NCBI RefSeq assembly: GCF_000725485.1
Contig: NZ_JOAG01000055.1
Coordinates: 1-63,146, forward strand
Direction of reading: 5' to 3'
Length of the DNA: 63,146 bases
Source: Nonomuraea candida
GTDB taxonomy: Bacteria; Actinomycetota; Actinomycetes; Streptosporangiales; Streptosporangiaceae
Shown: one piece after another, positions 45,858-53,751 of the stretch
Layout: each line of letters begins with the position of its first letter
Position numbering within the stretch: position 1 is the first letter of the stretch
Program-made: the position numbers and the translations under genes
The notes under the pieces: generated by a model
Seen by the model: only the letters and a program-made list of their open reading frames with translations
The model's database searches: none
Told to the model about the DNA's origin: nothing

Positions 45858-45863
45858 TACATA
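45858..45863. promoter_or_regulatory. Shared symmetric -10 element between divergent genes
   Basis: TACATA on the plus strand reads TATGTA on the minus strand, and both fit a -10 hexamer. Plus: start site about 45870, first ATG at 45873. Minus: start site about 45851, ATG at 45845. No other A/T-rich hexamer lies in the interval. I read it as one bidirectional promoter core. The -35 regions would lie inside each partner gene. Confidence 0.5.
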
Positions 45864-45872
45864 ATGCCTGTC

Positions 45873-46418
45873 ATGCGTCGAGCCCTGAAATACGCGGCGA
45901 TCTGGTGCGGAGCCACCGCGGTCGCCGTGTCGGTCTCGTGGTTCGGCGTACGCGGCGTGCTGCGCAACGAGTTCGTGGACGACGTGAACGTCGGGCCGTT
46001 CCTCGCGCAGACGGCCGCGGCGGACGAGCGGGCCGGGCCCGCCGCGCCGGTCCCCGCCACCCCTGCGCCGCGGGGCGCCACCTCGCCGGAACCTTCCCCT
46101 CCCCCCGCGACCTCGTTCAGGAAGACCCCGCAGCCCTCGCGTTCCGTGCCGTCGAAGACCTCCGCCCCGTCCCCGCGGCCCGCGCGCGCGGCGGCGTCCG
46201 GGGGCGCGCTCAAGGTCATCAGCGTGACGGGCGGCGAGGTGGTGTTCTCCCTCGGCGGCCGGAGCTGCCGGCTGGTCTCCGCCACCCCGGCCGGCGGCTA
46301 CACCGCCAAGGTGGCCCGCGCCGACGGCTGGATCCGGGTGGACCTGGCCAGGGACGGGCACGGCACGGGCGTGTTCTGCATCGGCCACGAGCAGCGCACC
46401 GACACCTGGGAGTACTGA
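45873..46418 (+). CDS. Membrane-anchored protein of unknown function
   Basis: 181 residues from the ATG at 45873, chosen because the putative promoter core at 45858-45863 leaves only a tiny leader; an ATG at 45864 is the alternative. One N-terminal helix (about 6-28), a 75-residue Pro/Ala/Ser linker, and a C-terminal beta-rich domain of about 65 residues (SVTGGEVVFSLGGRSCRLVS, ending VFCIGHEQRTDTWEY) with two cysteines. It is extracellular by topology. It is divergent from the response regulator, so it may be a sensor accessory. It overlaps the next TetR start by one base. Confidence 0.7.
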   Translation: MRRALKYAAIWCGATAVAVSVSWFGVRGVLRNEFVDDVNVGPFLAQTAAADERAGPAAPVPATPAPRGATSPEPSPPPATSFRKTPQPSRSVPSKTSAPSPRPARAAASGGALKVISVTGGEVVFSLGGRSCRLVSATPAGGYTAKVARADGWIRVDLARDGHGTGVFCIGHEQRTDTWEY

Positions 46419-47014
46419 TGAGGAGCAGGGGCTGGAGCAGGTCGAGCGGCACCCGCGACACGCTGCTGCGCGCCGCCCGCGACGTCTTCCTGGCCAAGGG
46501 GTACGGCGACGCCACGGTCGCCGACATCGTGGACGCGTCCGGGATCAGCGTCGGCAGCCTGTACCACCACTTCGGCGGCAAGCCCGGCCTGTTCCTGGCG
46601 TTGTGGGAGCAGTTCATGCGCGGCCAGGAGGAGCGCACGTCCAGGGCCGCCAAGGCCACGGCGGGCACCGCGGAGCGCTTCCTGGCCGGGGCCCGGGCGT
46701 ACCTGGAGGGCTCGTGGGAACAGCGCGAGGTGGCCCGGCTGTTCCTGGAGAACGACGGGCCCGCCGAGTTCACCACCCTGCGCAGGCAGCGCGGCTGGGA
46801 CTGGATCGGCGGCAACAAGCGCCTGCTCGGCCTGGACGACTCGCGCGAGAGCCAGGTGCTCGTGGTGCTGCTGACGACGATGATGGGCGAGGCGGGGCGG
46901 GAGGTGGCGGCGTGCGAGTCCGAGCGGGACGCCGAGGTGACGATCGACGAGGTGATTCGCCTGGTACGCAGGATGCTGCCTACGTCGCCGGACGTAGCGC
47001 GGGCGACTCCCTAG
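46418..47014 (+). CDS. TetR-family transcriptional regulator
   Basis: 198 residues; the ATG overlaps the previous stop (TGATG). An intact N-terminal helix-turn-helix (TRDTLLRAARDVFLAKGYGD then ATVADIVDASGISVGSLYHH) spans about 11-58. The C-terminal ligand domain (about 75-195) is not of the PF02909 type seen in the two TetR remnants of this window. Target genes unknown; it may control its own operon and the small membrane protein that follows. Confidence 0.9.
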   Translation: MRSRGWSRSSGTRDTLLRAARDVFLAKGYGDATVADIVDASGISVGSLYHHFGGKPGLFLALWEQFMRGQEERTSRAAKATAGTAERFLAGARAYLEGSWEQREVARLFLENDGPAEFTTLRRQRGWDWIGGNKRLLGLDDSRESQVLVVLLTTMMGEAGREVAACESERDAEVTIDEVIRLVRRMLPTSPDVARATP

Positions 47015-47055
47015 GGACGATTCGCGCCGCCGCCGCGTGGTGGCAGCGTGGCGGC

Positions 47056-47439
47056 ATGGACGCACTTCGCAGGGCCCTGGGCGGGCTGTCGCTGCTCTAC
47101 GCGCTGGTCTTCCTCGTGTTCGGGCTGCTGCACGCCGGGATCGCGCTCGGGCCGGTGAGCCAGCCGGTGATCGTGCCGGCCGCGATCGCCGAGACGTTGT
47201 GCGCCTCGGCCGTGCTCGCGGGGGCGTACGGCGCGCTGGCCGGCCGGGCGTGGGCGTGGGACGGGCTCGTCTACGGCCACGCGGCGGCGCTGGGCGGCGT
47301 GCTGCTGGGCATCCTGGCGCTGGCCTTCGGCGACGGCGCCGAGGAGACGCCGCTGCTCACCTGGTATCACGGCACGATGGCGGTCGCCCTGGCCGCCGGC
47401 CTGAGCGGCGCCTTCTACGTCTCCAGGGTGCGCAGGTAG
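47056..47439 (+). CDS. Small four-helix membrane protein
   Basis: 127 residues from the ATG at 47056. Hydrophobic helices at about 10-32, 38-60, 68-92 and 102-122, with few polar residues; no known motif. The ribosome-binding site is weak. It lies 41 bp after the TetR stop and may be its regulated partner. Function unknown. Confidence 0.65.
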   Translation: MDALRRALGGLSLLYALVFLVFGLLHAGIALGPVSQPVIVPAAIAETLCASAVLAGAYGALAGRAWAWDGLVYGHAAALGGVLLGILALAFGDGAEETPLLTWYHGTMAVALAAGLSGAFYVSRVRR

Positions 47440-47470
47440 CGGAGATCCTGCGGACAGGAGGCGGCCGGCG

Positions 47471-47965
47471 TCACGACTCCAGGGTGCGCAGGTAGTCGGC
47501 CGCCTCGGGGAGGTGGTCCTCGGTGAAGACGCGGATGCCGTTGCGCTCCAGCAGCGCCGTCGTGACGCCCCGGCCGGGGACGCGCCGCCCCCGGAAGCTG
47601 CCGTCGTAGATGGCCAGCGCGCCGCACGAGGGGCTGCCCTCCTTCAGCACCGCCATCCTGATCCCGTGCGCGCGGGCCACCGCGAGCGCCCCTTCCGCGC
47701 CCGCCAGGAACTCGGCCGTCACGTCGGACCCGTCGGTCGCCAGCACGCGGGCCTCCCCGGACAGGACGGCCGCCCCGCCCGCCCCGCCCTCGATCTCGGC
47801 GGCGGGCCTGGGGACGGGCAGCCCGCCCGCCACCTCGGGGCAGAACGGCACCAGCCGCCCCTCCTCCCGCCACCCGGCGAGCCAGGCGGCCGAGCTGGTC
47901 TTCGCGCCGCCGTCGTAGCGCACCTTGCGGCCCATCAGACAGGCGCTGACGAGGATCTTCTCCAC
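47471..47965 (-). CDS. DUF523 family protein (TudS-like [4Fe-4S] protein)
   Basis: 164 residues from a GTG at 47965; starts MEKILVSACLMGRKVRYDGG. Three conserved cysteines C9, C42 (VPFCPEVAGG) and C114 (EGSPSCGALAIYDG) match the cluster ligands of thiouracil desulfurase TudS, which belongs to DUF523. It probably removes sulfur from thiolated nucleobases or related compounds. The 5' end overlaps the MFS remnant end by a few codons. Confidence 0.85.
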   Translation of the reverse strand: MEKILVSACLMGRKVRYDGGAKTSSAAWLAGWREEGRLVPFCPEVAGGLPVPRPAAEIEGGAGGAAVLSGEARVLATDGSDVTAEFLAGAEGALAVARAHGIRMAVLKEGSPSCGALAIYDGSFRGRRVPGRGVTTALLERNGIRVFTEDHLPEAADYLRTLES

Positions 47966-48590
47966 GTCTTCGATCCTATGAGCGCGATGGGCGCCAGCGA
48001 GACCGCGGCCGGCCCGAGCACCGCCCAGAACGCGTACGTGAACGGCCGCGCCACCCCCGCCGCGGTGAACGCCTGCAGCAGCACGGCCGGGACCGCGACC
48101 CCGAACGGCGCCGCGAGGCGTACCGCGATCGTGCTCAGCGTGGTCGCCGCCGGGAGGGCCGCGCGCTCCAGCGTCCGGTACGCCGCCGCCCCCACCGACG
48201 TGGCCACCAGCCCGTGCCCGAGCCCCAGCACGAACATCACCCCGAACAACGGGACGGACGCCGCCCCGGACGCCGCCCCGGACGCCGCCTCGGACACTGC
48301 CCCGGGTGCCGCCCCGGGTGCCGCCCCGGACGCCGCCTCGGACAGCCGCGCCGGGCCCTCCCCGAGCAGCACGTACGCCGCGATGGCCGCCACCGCCAGC
48401 AGCACCCCCGCCGCCCCGACGCCGCGCGGCCCCCTGCTGTCGGTCAGGCGGCCCGCCAGCGGCATCGTGATGGCCGCGCGGATCCCCATCGGCGCCAGCA
48501 GCAGCCCCGCGTCGAGCGCGCCGCCGCCCCGGGCGAGCTGGCTGTGGAGCGGCACGAGCACGGTGAAGCCGGAGATCGCCGCCGAGACGC
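47935..48590 (-). pseudogene. Remnant of an MFS transporter (C-terminal half)
   Basis: About 215 codons covering the last five or six helices of a DHA2-type drug exporter: FTVLVPLHSQLARGG, MPLAGRLTDSRGPRG, FVLGLGHGLVATSVG and AFWAVLGPAAVSL. The N-terminal seven or eight helices and the start codon region are missing. An Ala/Ser/Gly-rich insertion (ASGAAPGAAPGAV and so on, from a short DNA repeat at about 48255-48345) interrupts it. It faces a TetR remnant head to head with no intergenic region left. Confidence 0.75.
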
Positions 48591-49054
48591 TGGCCGAGGG
48601 GCCGCTGCCCGATGACTGGCGGGAGGCGCTGCTGCTGCTCGCCCGGCGCGAGCGCGAGCTGGTGCGGCGTCACCCCTGGCGGGTCGATCTGATCGGGCAG
48701 CGGGTGGCCGTCGGGCCCAACGGCCTGCGGCACGTGGAGCAGAAGCTGGCGGCCTTCGACGGGCTCGGGGTCGATCGGCTGACCGCCTGGCGGTTCCTGG
48801 CGGCCGTCAACGACTACGTGACCGGGTTCGTGGTCAGGGAGGCGACGGAGCGGGGCGCGCCCGGGCGGGAGGGGGTCACCGAGGAGGAGCGGGCCGCGCC
48901 GGCGGAGCCGTACCTCAGGGAGCTCATCGACGGCGGGGAGTTCCCGCGGCTGGCGCCGATCCTGGAGCAGGGCGTGCCGGGCGCGGACGACAACTTCGAG
49001 CGCGGGCTCACCTGGGTCCTCGACGGCATCGAGGCCCACCTGCGCAACCCCTGA
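48575..49054 (+). pseudogene. Remnant of a TetR-family regulator (C-terminal domain, PF02909-like)
   Basis: About 155 codons reading AAETLAEGPLPDDWREALL, then ELVRRHPWRVDLIGQRVA and on to FERGLTWVLDGIEAHLRNP. This is the TetR_C ligand-binding domain without any helix-turn-helix. The open frame continues upstream only as antisense of the MFS remnant. Together with the MFS piece it looks like a divergent regulator/exporter pair whose shared middle (both N-termini and both promoters) was deleted. Confidence 0.75.
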
Positions 49055-49123
49055 CCGCCCGCGCCCTGCCAGCCGTTCCTCCGGAATCGGGGGCGAGGCA
49101 TCCGGGCGGTAGCCTTGGCCCCG

Positions 49124-49486
49124 ATGAACACCGTCGTCTCCACGATCGTCATCTCCGGCGCCGTGCTGCTGATGCTGATGAGCCTGATCAACGCCTTCCG
49201 CGACAAGCCGATGGGCATGGTGCTCCTGGTCGGCTTCGCCCTGCTCGAAGTGGCCGTGCTGGTCCAGGCGGGCTTCGTGATCGCCGCGGTGGCCGGCGGC
49301 GCGGGGCCCGACGACAAGGTGACGCTGTTCGGCTACGTCGGGGGCGAGGCGCTGATCCCGCCCGCCGGCGTGTTCCTGGCGCTGGCCGAGCGGAGCAGGT
49401 GGGGGTCGGGGATCCTGGCCCTGGCCGGGTTCGCGATCGCGGTGATGACGGCCAGGCTGCTGCAGATCTGGCAGGGCGTGGCGTGA
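49124..49486 (+). CDS. Small membrane protein, four helices
   Basis: 120 residues from the ATG at 49124 (a TTG three codons earlier is the alternative). Four hydrophobic segments, with MNTVVSTIVISGAVLLMLMS and GYVGGEALIPPAGVFLALAE. Its TGA overlaps the GTG of the next gene by 4 bp, so the two are coupled and probably form a complex. No family recognised with confidence. Confidence 0.72.
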   Translation: MNTVVSTIVISGAVLLMLMSLINAFRDKPMGMVLLVGFALLEVAVLVQAGFVIAAVAGGAGPDDKVTLFGYVGGEALIPPAGVFLALAERSRWGSGILALAGFAIAVMTARLLQIWQGVA

Positions 49487-49863
49487 CCGCCACCTCCATC
49501 GGCTCCGGCCCGGGGCGCGCGCTGATCGCGCTCTACGGGCTGTTCTCCCTGGCGGCGGGGGCGCGGGCGGGCGTGCAGATCGCCACCAGGTTCGCCGAGG
49601 CGCCGCTGGCCTACGCGTTGTCGGCGTTCGCGGCGCTGGTCTACATCCTGCTCACGGTCGCGCTCTGGCGCGGCGCGCGCCGCCTGGCGCTGGTGGCGCT
49701 CGGCATCGAGCTGGCCGGCGTGCTGATCATCGGCACGCTCAGCCTCCTCGACGCCGCCGCCTTCCCCGACGAGACCGTGTGGTCGGCGTACGGCAGGGGC
49801 TACCTGTTCATCCCCCTCGTGCTGCCGCTGGTGGGCCTCTACTGGCTGTGGCGCAGGCGTTAG
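49483..49863 (+). CDS. Small membrane protein coupled to the preceding one
   Basis: 126 residues, GTG start overlapping the upstream stop. Four helices (about 12-30, 40-60, 66-86 and 100-120), ending YWLWRRR. Function unknown. The two-gene unit of small four-helix proteins is followed closely by the SRPBCC gene. Confidence 0.72.
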   Translation: MTATSIGSGPGRALIALYGLFSLAAGARAGVQIATRFAEAPLAYALSAFAALVYILLTVALWRGARRLALVALGIELAGVLIIGTLSLLDAAAFPDETVWSAYGRGYLFIPLVLPLVGLYWLWRRR

Positions 49864-49894
49864 GCCCCGGTCCGCGGGGGCAGTGGCACACCCC

Positions 49895-50545
49895 ATGAGC
49901 ACGATCGAACATTCCGAAGACGTCAGGGCCCCCATCAGGGCGGTATACAACCAATGGACGCAGTTCGAGAGCTTCCCCGAGTTCATGGAGGGAGTGGAGT
50001 CGGTCAAGCAGCTCAGCGACACGCGTACGGCGTGGGTGGCGGAGATCGCCGGGGTCAGGCGCGAGTTCGAGGCCGAGATCACCGAGCAGCACCCCGACGA
50101 GCGCATCGCCTGGCGCAGCGTGGACAAGCCGCACCAGGCCGGCGTGGTGACCTTCCACCGGCTCGACGACGCCACGACCAGGGTCACGCTCCAGATGGAG
50201 TACGACCCCGAGGGCTTCCTCGAGACCGCGGCCGACTGGCTGCAACTCGTGCGGATGCGCGTGATCGGCGACGTCAAACGCTTCAAGACCTTCATCGAGT
50301 CGCGCGACGGCGGTGAGACCGGCGGCTGGCGCGGCGACGTGCCCGGCCCGCACGAGCACGGCTCCACGTACGGCGACACCACCCGGCCCGTGCCGCCCGG
50401 CACGATCGGCGGCGGCGACGAGCCGCCCGGCACCGTCGGCCGCGGCGAATACCCGCCCGGCGCGCCGCCCGGCGGCACCCTGCCGCCCCCCGGACCGGTC
50501 CCCCCGGGCCACGAGCCGCCGCAGGGCCCCCGCCCCGTGCTCTGA
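49895..50545 (+). CDS. SRPBCC-fold (cyclase/dehydrase-like) protein
   Basis: 216 residues from the ATG at 49895, where homologues start (MSTIEHSEDVRAPIRAVYNQ); a GTG four codons earlier is possible. The helix-grip lipid/polyketide-binding fold covers about 1-140, with WTQFESFPEFMEGVESVKQL typical of the polyketide cyclase/dehydrase branch often found as stress proteins in actinobacteria. The last 70 residues are Pro/Gly-rich with PPGTxGRGE-like repeats and no fold. Ligand unknown. Confidence 0.85.
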   Translation: MSTIEHSEDVRAPIRAVYNQWTQFESFPEFMEGVESVKQLSDTRTAWVAEIAGVRREFEAEITEQHPDERIAWRSVDKPHQAGVVTFHRLDDATTRVTLQMEYDPEGFLETAADWLQLVRMRVIGDVKRFKTFIESRDGGETGGWRGDVPGPHEHGSTYGDTTRPVPPGTIGGGDEPPGTVGRGEYPPGAPPGGTLPPPGPVPPGHEPPQGPRPVL

Positions 50546-50550
50546 CCCCC

Positions 50551-50680
50551 GAAGGACCTCGAAGGACCTCGAAGGACCTCGAAGGACCTCGAAGGACCTC
50601 GAAGGACCTCGAAGGACCTCGAAGGACCTCGAAGGACCTCGAAGGACTCTCGAAGGACCCTCGTAGGACTCTCGGAGGAC
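50551..50680 (+). repeat. 10-bp tandem repeat array after the SRPBCC gene
   Basis: Nine perfect copies of GAAGGACCTC (50551-50640), followed by four or five decaying copies (GAAGGACTCT, CGAAGGACCC and so on). It starts 6 bp after the stop codon. The period equals one turn of the helix. The rest of the 350-bp gap to the next gene holds a terminator and the promoter region of the CynX gene. Confidence 0.96.
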
Positions 50681-50775
50681 CGCCGTAGCGCGGCGCTCAG
50701 AGCTCCTCTCGGTGATCGCGGCCGGTGTCCAAGGCCCCAGGCCGGTCCGCGCCCCGCGCTCTGAGCTGCCACAAG

Positions 50776-50804
50776 ACCCCCGGTGCCCATGCCCGGGGGT
50801 TTTG
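50776..50804. terminator. Terminator downstream of the repeat array
   Basis: ACCCCCGG (50776-50783) pairs with CCGGGGGT (50793-50800) and TTTT follows; A/T-rich on both sides, so it can work in both directions. Confidence 0.75.
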
Positions 50805-50899
50805 TCATGTCTTCGTAGGCGCCAGGAATAAAAGTCCATTTCGGTCCTGTTAAGGTGGCATTCGTCCCATGATTTGATGAGTGGAGGACAACCCCTGTC

Positions 50900-52135
50900 A
50901 TGAGCGTGCTCGCCCAAGAGTCCCGCGAGTCCCGTAACAGAACCGCGCCGCTGGCCTGGCTGCTCGTGCTGGGAATCGTCCTCGCCGCACTCAACCTGCG
51001 CACCGGCGTCACAAGCGTCGGCCCCCTGCTCGACCAGCTCGCCGCCGCCCTCGGCATGTCGAGCGTCGGCACGGGACTGCTGACCACCCTGCCCGTGCTG
51101 GCCTTCGCCAGCGTGGGAGCGATCACCCCGACGCTGTCGCGGCGCGTCGGCGAGCACCGCCTGCTGCTGCTCGCCCTCGTCACGCTGGGCGTGGGCCTGC
51201 TGGTCAGGTCCATGGTCGGCTCGGCCCCGGTGTTCCTGCTGAGCAGCGCGGTCGCGCTGTCCGGCGGCGCCGTCGGCAACGTGCTCATCCCGACGCTGAT
51301 CAAGCGCCACTTCCCGGCCCGCACCGGGATCATGACCACCGTCTACACCACGGCCCTGGCGGCGGGCACCATGCTGGCCGCCGCCGCGACCGTGCCGATC
51401 GAGCGCGCCTCGGGGGACTGGCACATCGCGCTCGGCGTGTGGGCGGCCCTGGCCGCCGTCGCCGCCATTCCGTGGCTTGCGCTGCTGCGCAGTGAGCCGG
51501 AGCGGGACACGGGCGGCCGGGAGGCGGGCATCGGGCGGCTGGTGCGCAGCCGGCTGGCCTGGATGATCGCGATCTACTTCGGCACGCAGTCGATGATCGC
51601 CTACATCATGTTCGGCTGGCTCGCCACGATCCTCACCGACGGCGGCTACAGCACCTCGGAGGCCGGGCTGATCCTCGGCGTCTTCACCGCGCTGAACATC
51701 CCCGTCTCGATCGCCGTGCCGATGGTCGCCTCACGCTTCCGGGACCAGCGGCCCACCGTGGTCGCGCTGGTCGCGTTCTACGTGGTCGGCTTCCTCGGGC
51801 TGTGGTTCGCGCCGATCTCCACGGCGATGGTCTGGGTGGTGTTCGTGGCCCTGGGGATGGGCTCGTTCCCGCTGGCGCTGATGATGCTGGCGCTGCGCAC
51901 CCGTACGCCGGGGGCCACGGCCGCGCTGTCGGCGTTCGGCCAGAGCGTCGGCTATCTCATCGCCGGCGCGGGCCCGCTGCTGGTGGGCGTGTTGCGGGAG
52001 ACGACCGGCGGGTGGGCGCTGCCGTACACGCTGATCTTCGTGGTGCTCGTCGCGCAGCTCGTCACCGGCCTGTACGCCGGCCGCAACCGTTACCTGGAGG
52101 ACGAGCGGGAGACGGCTGCCAGAATGGCCGGATGA
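50900..52135 (+). CDS. CynX/NimT-type MFS transporter
   Basis: 411 residues, ATG with GGAGGA about 12 bp upstream. Twelve hydrophobic helices. The start NLRTGVTSVGPLLDQ and the middle GGAVGNVLIPTLIKRHFP are characteristic of the cyanate/nitroimidazole transporter (CynX/NimT) branch. The substrate is not deducible. Its stop overlaps the start of the AlaX-like gene by 4 bp, so the two are coupled. Confidence 0.9.
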   Translation: MSVLAQESRESRNRTAPLAWLLVLGIVLAALNLRTGVTSVGPLLDQLAAALGMSSVGTGLLTTLPVLAFASVGAITPTLSRRVGEHRLLLLALVTLGVGLLVRSMVGSAPVFLLSSAVALSGGAVGNVLIPTLIKRHFPARTGIMTTVYTTALAAGTMLAAAATVPIERASGDWHIALGVWAALAAVAAIPWLALLRSEPERDTGGREAGIGRLVRSRLAWMIAIYFGTQSMIAYIMFGWLATILTDGGYSTSEAGLILGVFTALNIPVSIAVPMVASRFRDQRPTVVALVAFYVVGFLGLWFAPISTAMVWVVFVALGMGSFPLALMMLALRTRTPGATAALSAFGQSVGYLIAGAGPLLVGVLRETTGGWALPYTLIFVVLVAQLVTGLYAGRNRYLEDERETAARMAG

Positions 52136-52965
52136 ATTCCACCCTCGTCACCTTTCCCGGCGGCCTGACCAGGGGCCGCTCCGCGATCGTCGAGGCCGTG
52201 CCGGTGGGGGACCGGCACGGCCTCGTCGTCGCCGAGACGCCGTTCCACCCCCTTGACCACACCTGGCCCGACCAGCCCGCGGACCGCGGCACGATCGGCG
52301 GGCTGCCGGTCGTCGACTGCGTCACAGGGGCCCGGTCGAAGGCCGGCGAGGTGTTCGTCGGGGCGGACATCCCGGTCCGGCGCGGCGCCGAGGAGTGGGC
52401 GTGGCTGGTCGTGCACGTGACCGAGGCGCCGCTGCCGGTGGGGGCGGAGGTGGACCTGGAGGCCGACGCGGACTTCCGGGCGGCGCTCTCGGCCGGCCAC
52501 ACCGCCTGCCACCTGGCGGCCTTCGCGCTCAATGCCGCCCTGGCCGGTCACTGGCGCAAGGAGGCCAGGACCGACGCGCTCGGCCACCCCGACTTCGACC
52601 AGAGCGCGATCACCTCCTCGCGCATCGCCCCGCACGCCAGCCAGGACGTCTACCGCCTGGGCAAGTCGCTGCGCAAGAAGGGCTTCTCCGCCGAGGGCCT
52701 GGACCCGGAGAAGGCCGCCCGGGAGGTGAACGAGCGGCTGGCGGCGTGGGTGGCCGCCGATGCCCCGGTCCGGGTGGTGGCGCCGGACGCCGGGCTGACC
52801 GCCCGCCGTACGTGGCACTGCTCGCTGCCCGAGGGCGAGGCGTCGATCCCGTGCGGCGGCACGCACGTGCGGGGCACGGCGGAGCTGGGCCGGGTCGAGG
52901 TCGCGCTGACACTGTCGCCGGAGGAGCAGACCCTGACGATGCGGACGACCGTCAGCATGTGTTGA
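52132..52965 (+). CDS. AlaX-like metal-dependent hydrolase (alanyl-tRNA editing domain)
   Basis: 277 residues, ATG overlapping the transporter stop. The zinc tetrad of the alanyl-tRNA-synthetase editing domain is present: H123 and H127 in GHTACHLAAF, C241 and H245 in IPCGGTHV. There are no aminoacylation domains, so it is a free-standing deacylase that removes serine or another wrong amino acid from tRNA, or a relative acting on other esters. Coupling to a CynX-type permease instead of alaS is unusual. Confidence 0.88.
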   Translation: MNSTLVTFPGGLTRGRSAIVEAVPVGDRHGLVVAETPFHPLDHTWPDQPADRGTIGGLPVVDCVTGARSKAGEVFVGADIPVRRGAEEWAWLVVHVTEAPLPVGAEVDLEADADFRAALSAGHTACHLAAFALNAALAGHWRKEARTDALGHPDFDQSAITSSRIAPHASQDVYRLGKSLRKKGFSAEGLDPEKAAREVNERLAAWVAADAPVRVVAPDAGLTARRTWHCSLPEGEASIPCGGTHVRGTAELGRVEVALTLSPEEQTLTMRTTVSMC

Positions 52966-52994
52966 CAAGCGGGTGCTTGTCAGCGCATGCTGAC
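52951..52994 (+). promoter_or_regulatory. Nested inverted repeats and promoter before the HTH gene
   Basis: TGACAAGC-GGGT-GCTTGTCA (52963-52982) and GTCAGC-GCAT-GCTGAC (52979-52994) are perfect stems that overlap by 4 bp. A third, imperfect copy, GTCAGCATGTGTTGAC, begins at 52951. TTGACA (52962-52967) with an 18-bp spacer and CATGCT (52986-52991) fits a promoter whose start site would be the ATG at 52998. The repeats cover -35 and -10, as in autorepression. Confidence 0.6.
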
Positions 52995-52997
52995 GAC

Positions 52998-53213
52998 ATG
53001 GAAGTCACCAAGCTGGCCGAGGCGGCCGTCGATCGTGACCCGGGGGTGGGGCTGCGGGCCGTGGCCGCGCTCAGAGCCCTGCTCGAAGAGCTGGAGGCGG
53101 TTCACGTGTCCACCGCCCGCGCCCAGGGCTGGTCATGGGAGCAGATCGCCGACGCCCTCGGGGTCAGGCGGCAGTCGGCACACCGCAAGCACGCGCGCAG
53201 GACGGGGAGGTAG
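52998..53213 (+). CDS. Small helix-turn-helix protein
   Basis: 71 residues from the ATG at 52998. It has no ribosome-binding site and the predicted transcription start coincides with the ATG, so it is probably leaderless. The C-terminal half WEQIADALGVRRQSAHRKHA is a sigma-region-4-like helix-turn-helix. The N-terminal half is helical and may dimerise. Short proteins of this type precede Clp-N-domain genes in several actinomycetes. It probably represses its own promoter through the nested repeats. Confidence 0.8.
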   Translation: MEVTKLAEAAVDRDPGVGLRAVAALRALLEELEAVHVSTARAQGWSWEQIADALGVRRQSAHRKHARRTGR

Positions 53214-53217
53214 ACGG

Positions 53218-53751
53218 GTGATGTTCGCCAGGTTCACAGAGGAAGCCCGCCGGGCGGTGGTCAGGGCGGGGATCCACGCGCTCGACGCCGGGCGGCCCGC
53301 GCTCGACGCCGGGCTGATGCTGCTGGGGGTGGCGGAGGTGCGGCCGTTCGCGCTGGCGTCGTTCACCGCCTCCGCGGCCGACGTGCGCGAGCGCGTGGGC
53401 GTGCCCGACCCCCGCGCGCTGCTGGCCACGCTGGGCATCGACCTCGACGAGGTGCGCCGCCGCACCGCGACGCTCGCGGACGACCCCGGCGCGTGGACGC
53501 TGCGCCGCTCCCGCGTGCGCCCCCTGCGCGTGACGCTGTACGGGCCGCTGGGGGAGATCCCGCTGGCCATGCACGCCAGGAAGGTGATCGAGGTGGCGAT
53601 GTGGAAGCCGGGGCCCGTCACGGGGGAGCGGCTGCTGTGGGGCCTGCTGGCCGACGGCAAGAACGGCGCAGCCCGGATCCTGCGGGATTCCGGGGTGAAC
53701 GTGCGCCGGCTGGTCGACGAGGCCGGCATCCCGGCCCGCCGCGCCGCCTGA
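53218..53751 (+). CDS. Clp N-terminal-domain protein without ATPase
   Basis: 177 residues from the GTG at 53218 (GGGGAGG 7 bp upstream; ATG follows directly). It starts FARFTEEARRAVVRAGIHAL, a ClpA/ClpC N-domain repeat. A second, weaker repeat (about 100-170, IPLAMHARKVIEVAMW, then ERLLWGLLADGKNGAARIL) gives the two-repeat N-domain and nothing else: no Walker motifs. It is probably an adaptor or substrate-binding protein for ClpC-type unfoldases. It lies 5 bp behind the HTH gene. Confidence 0.88.
   Translation: MMFARFTEEARRAVVRAGIHALDAGRPALDAGLMLLGVAEVRPFALASFTASAADVRERVGVPDPRALLATLGIDLDEVRRRTATLADDPGAWTLRRSRVRPLRVTLYGPLGEIPLAMHARKVIEVAMWKPGPVTGERLLWGLLADGKNGAARILRDSGVNVRRLVDEAGIPARRAA

Noticed and set aside
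47513..49054. 513-residue plus-strand open frame
   Set aside because: Only its last 155 codons resemble TetR_C; the rest is antisense of the DUF523 gene and the MFS remnant.
50551..50680. CRISPR array
   Set aside because: The 10-bp units are directly adjacent, with no spacers and no cas genes; it is a plain tandem repeat.
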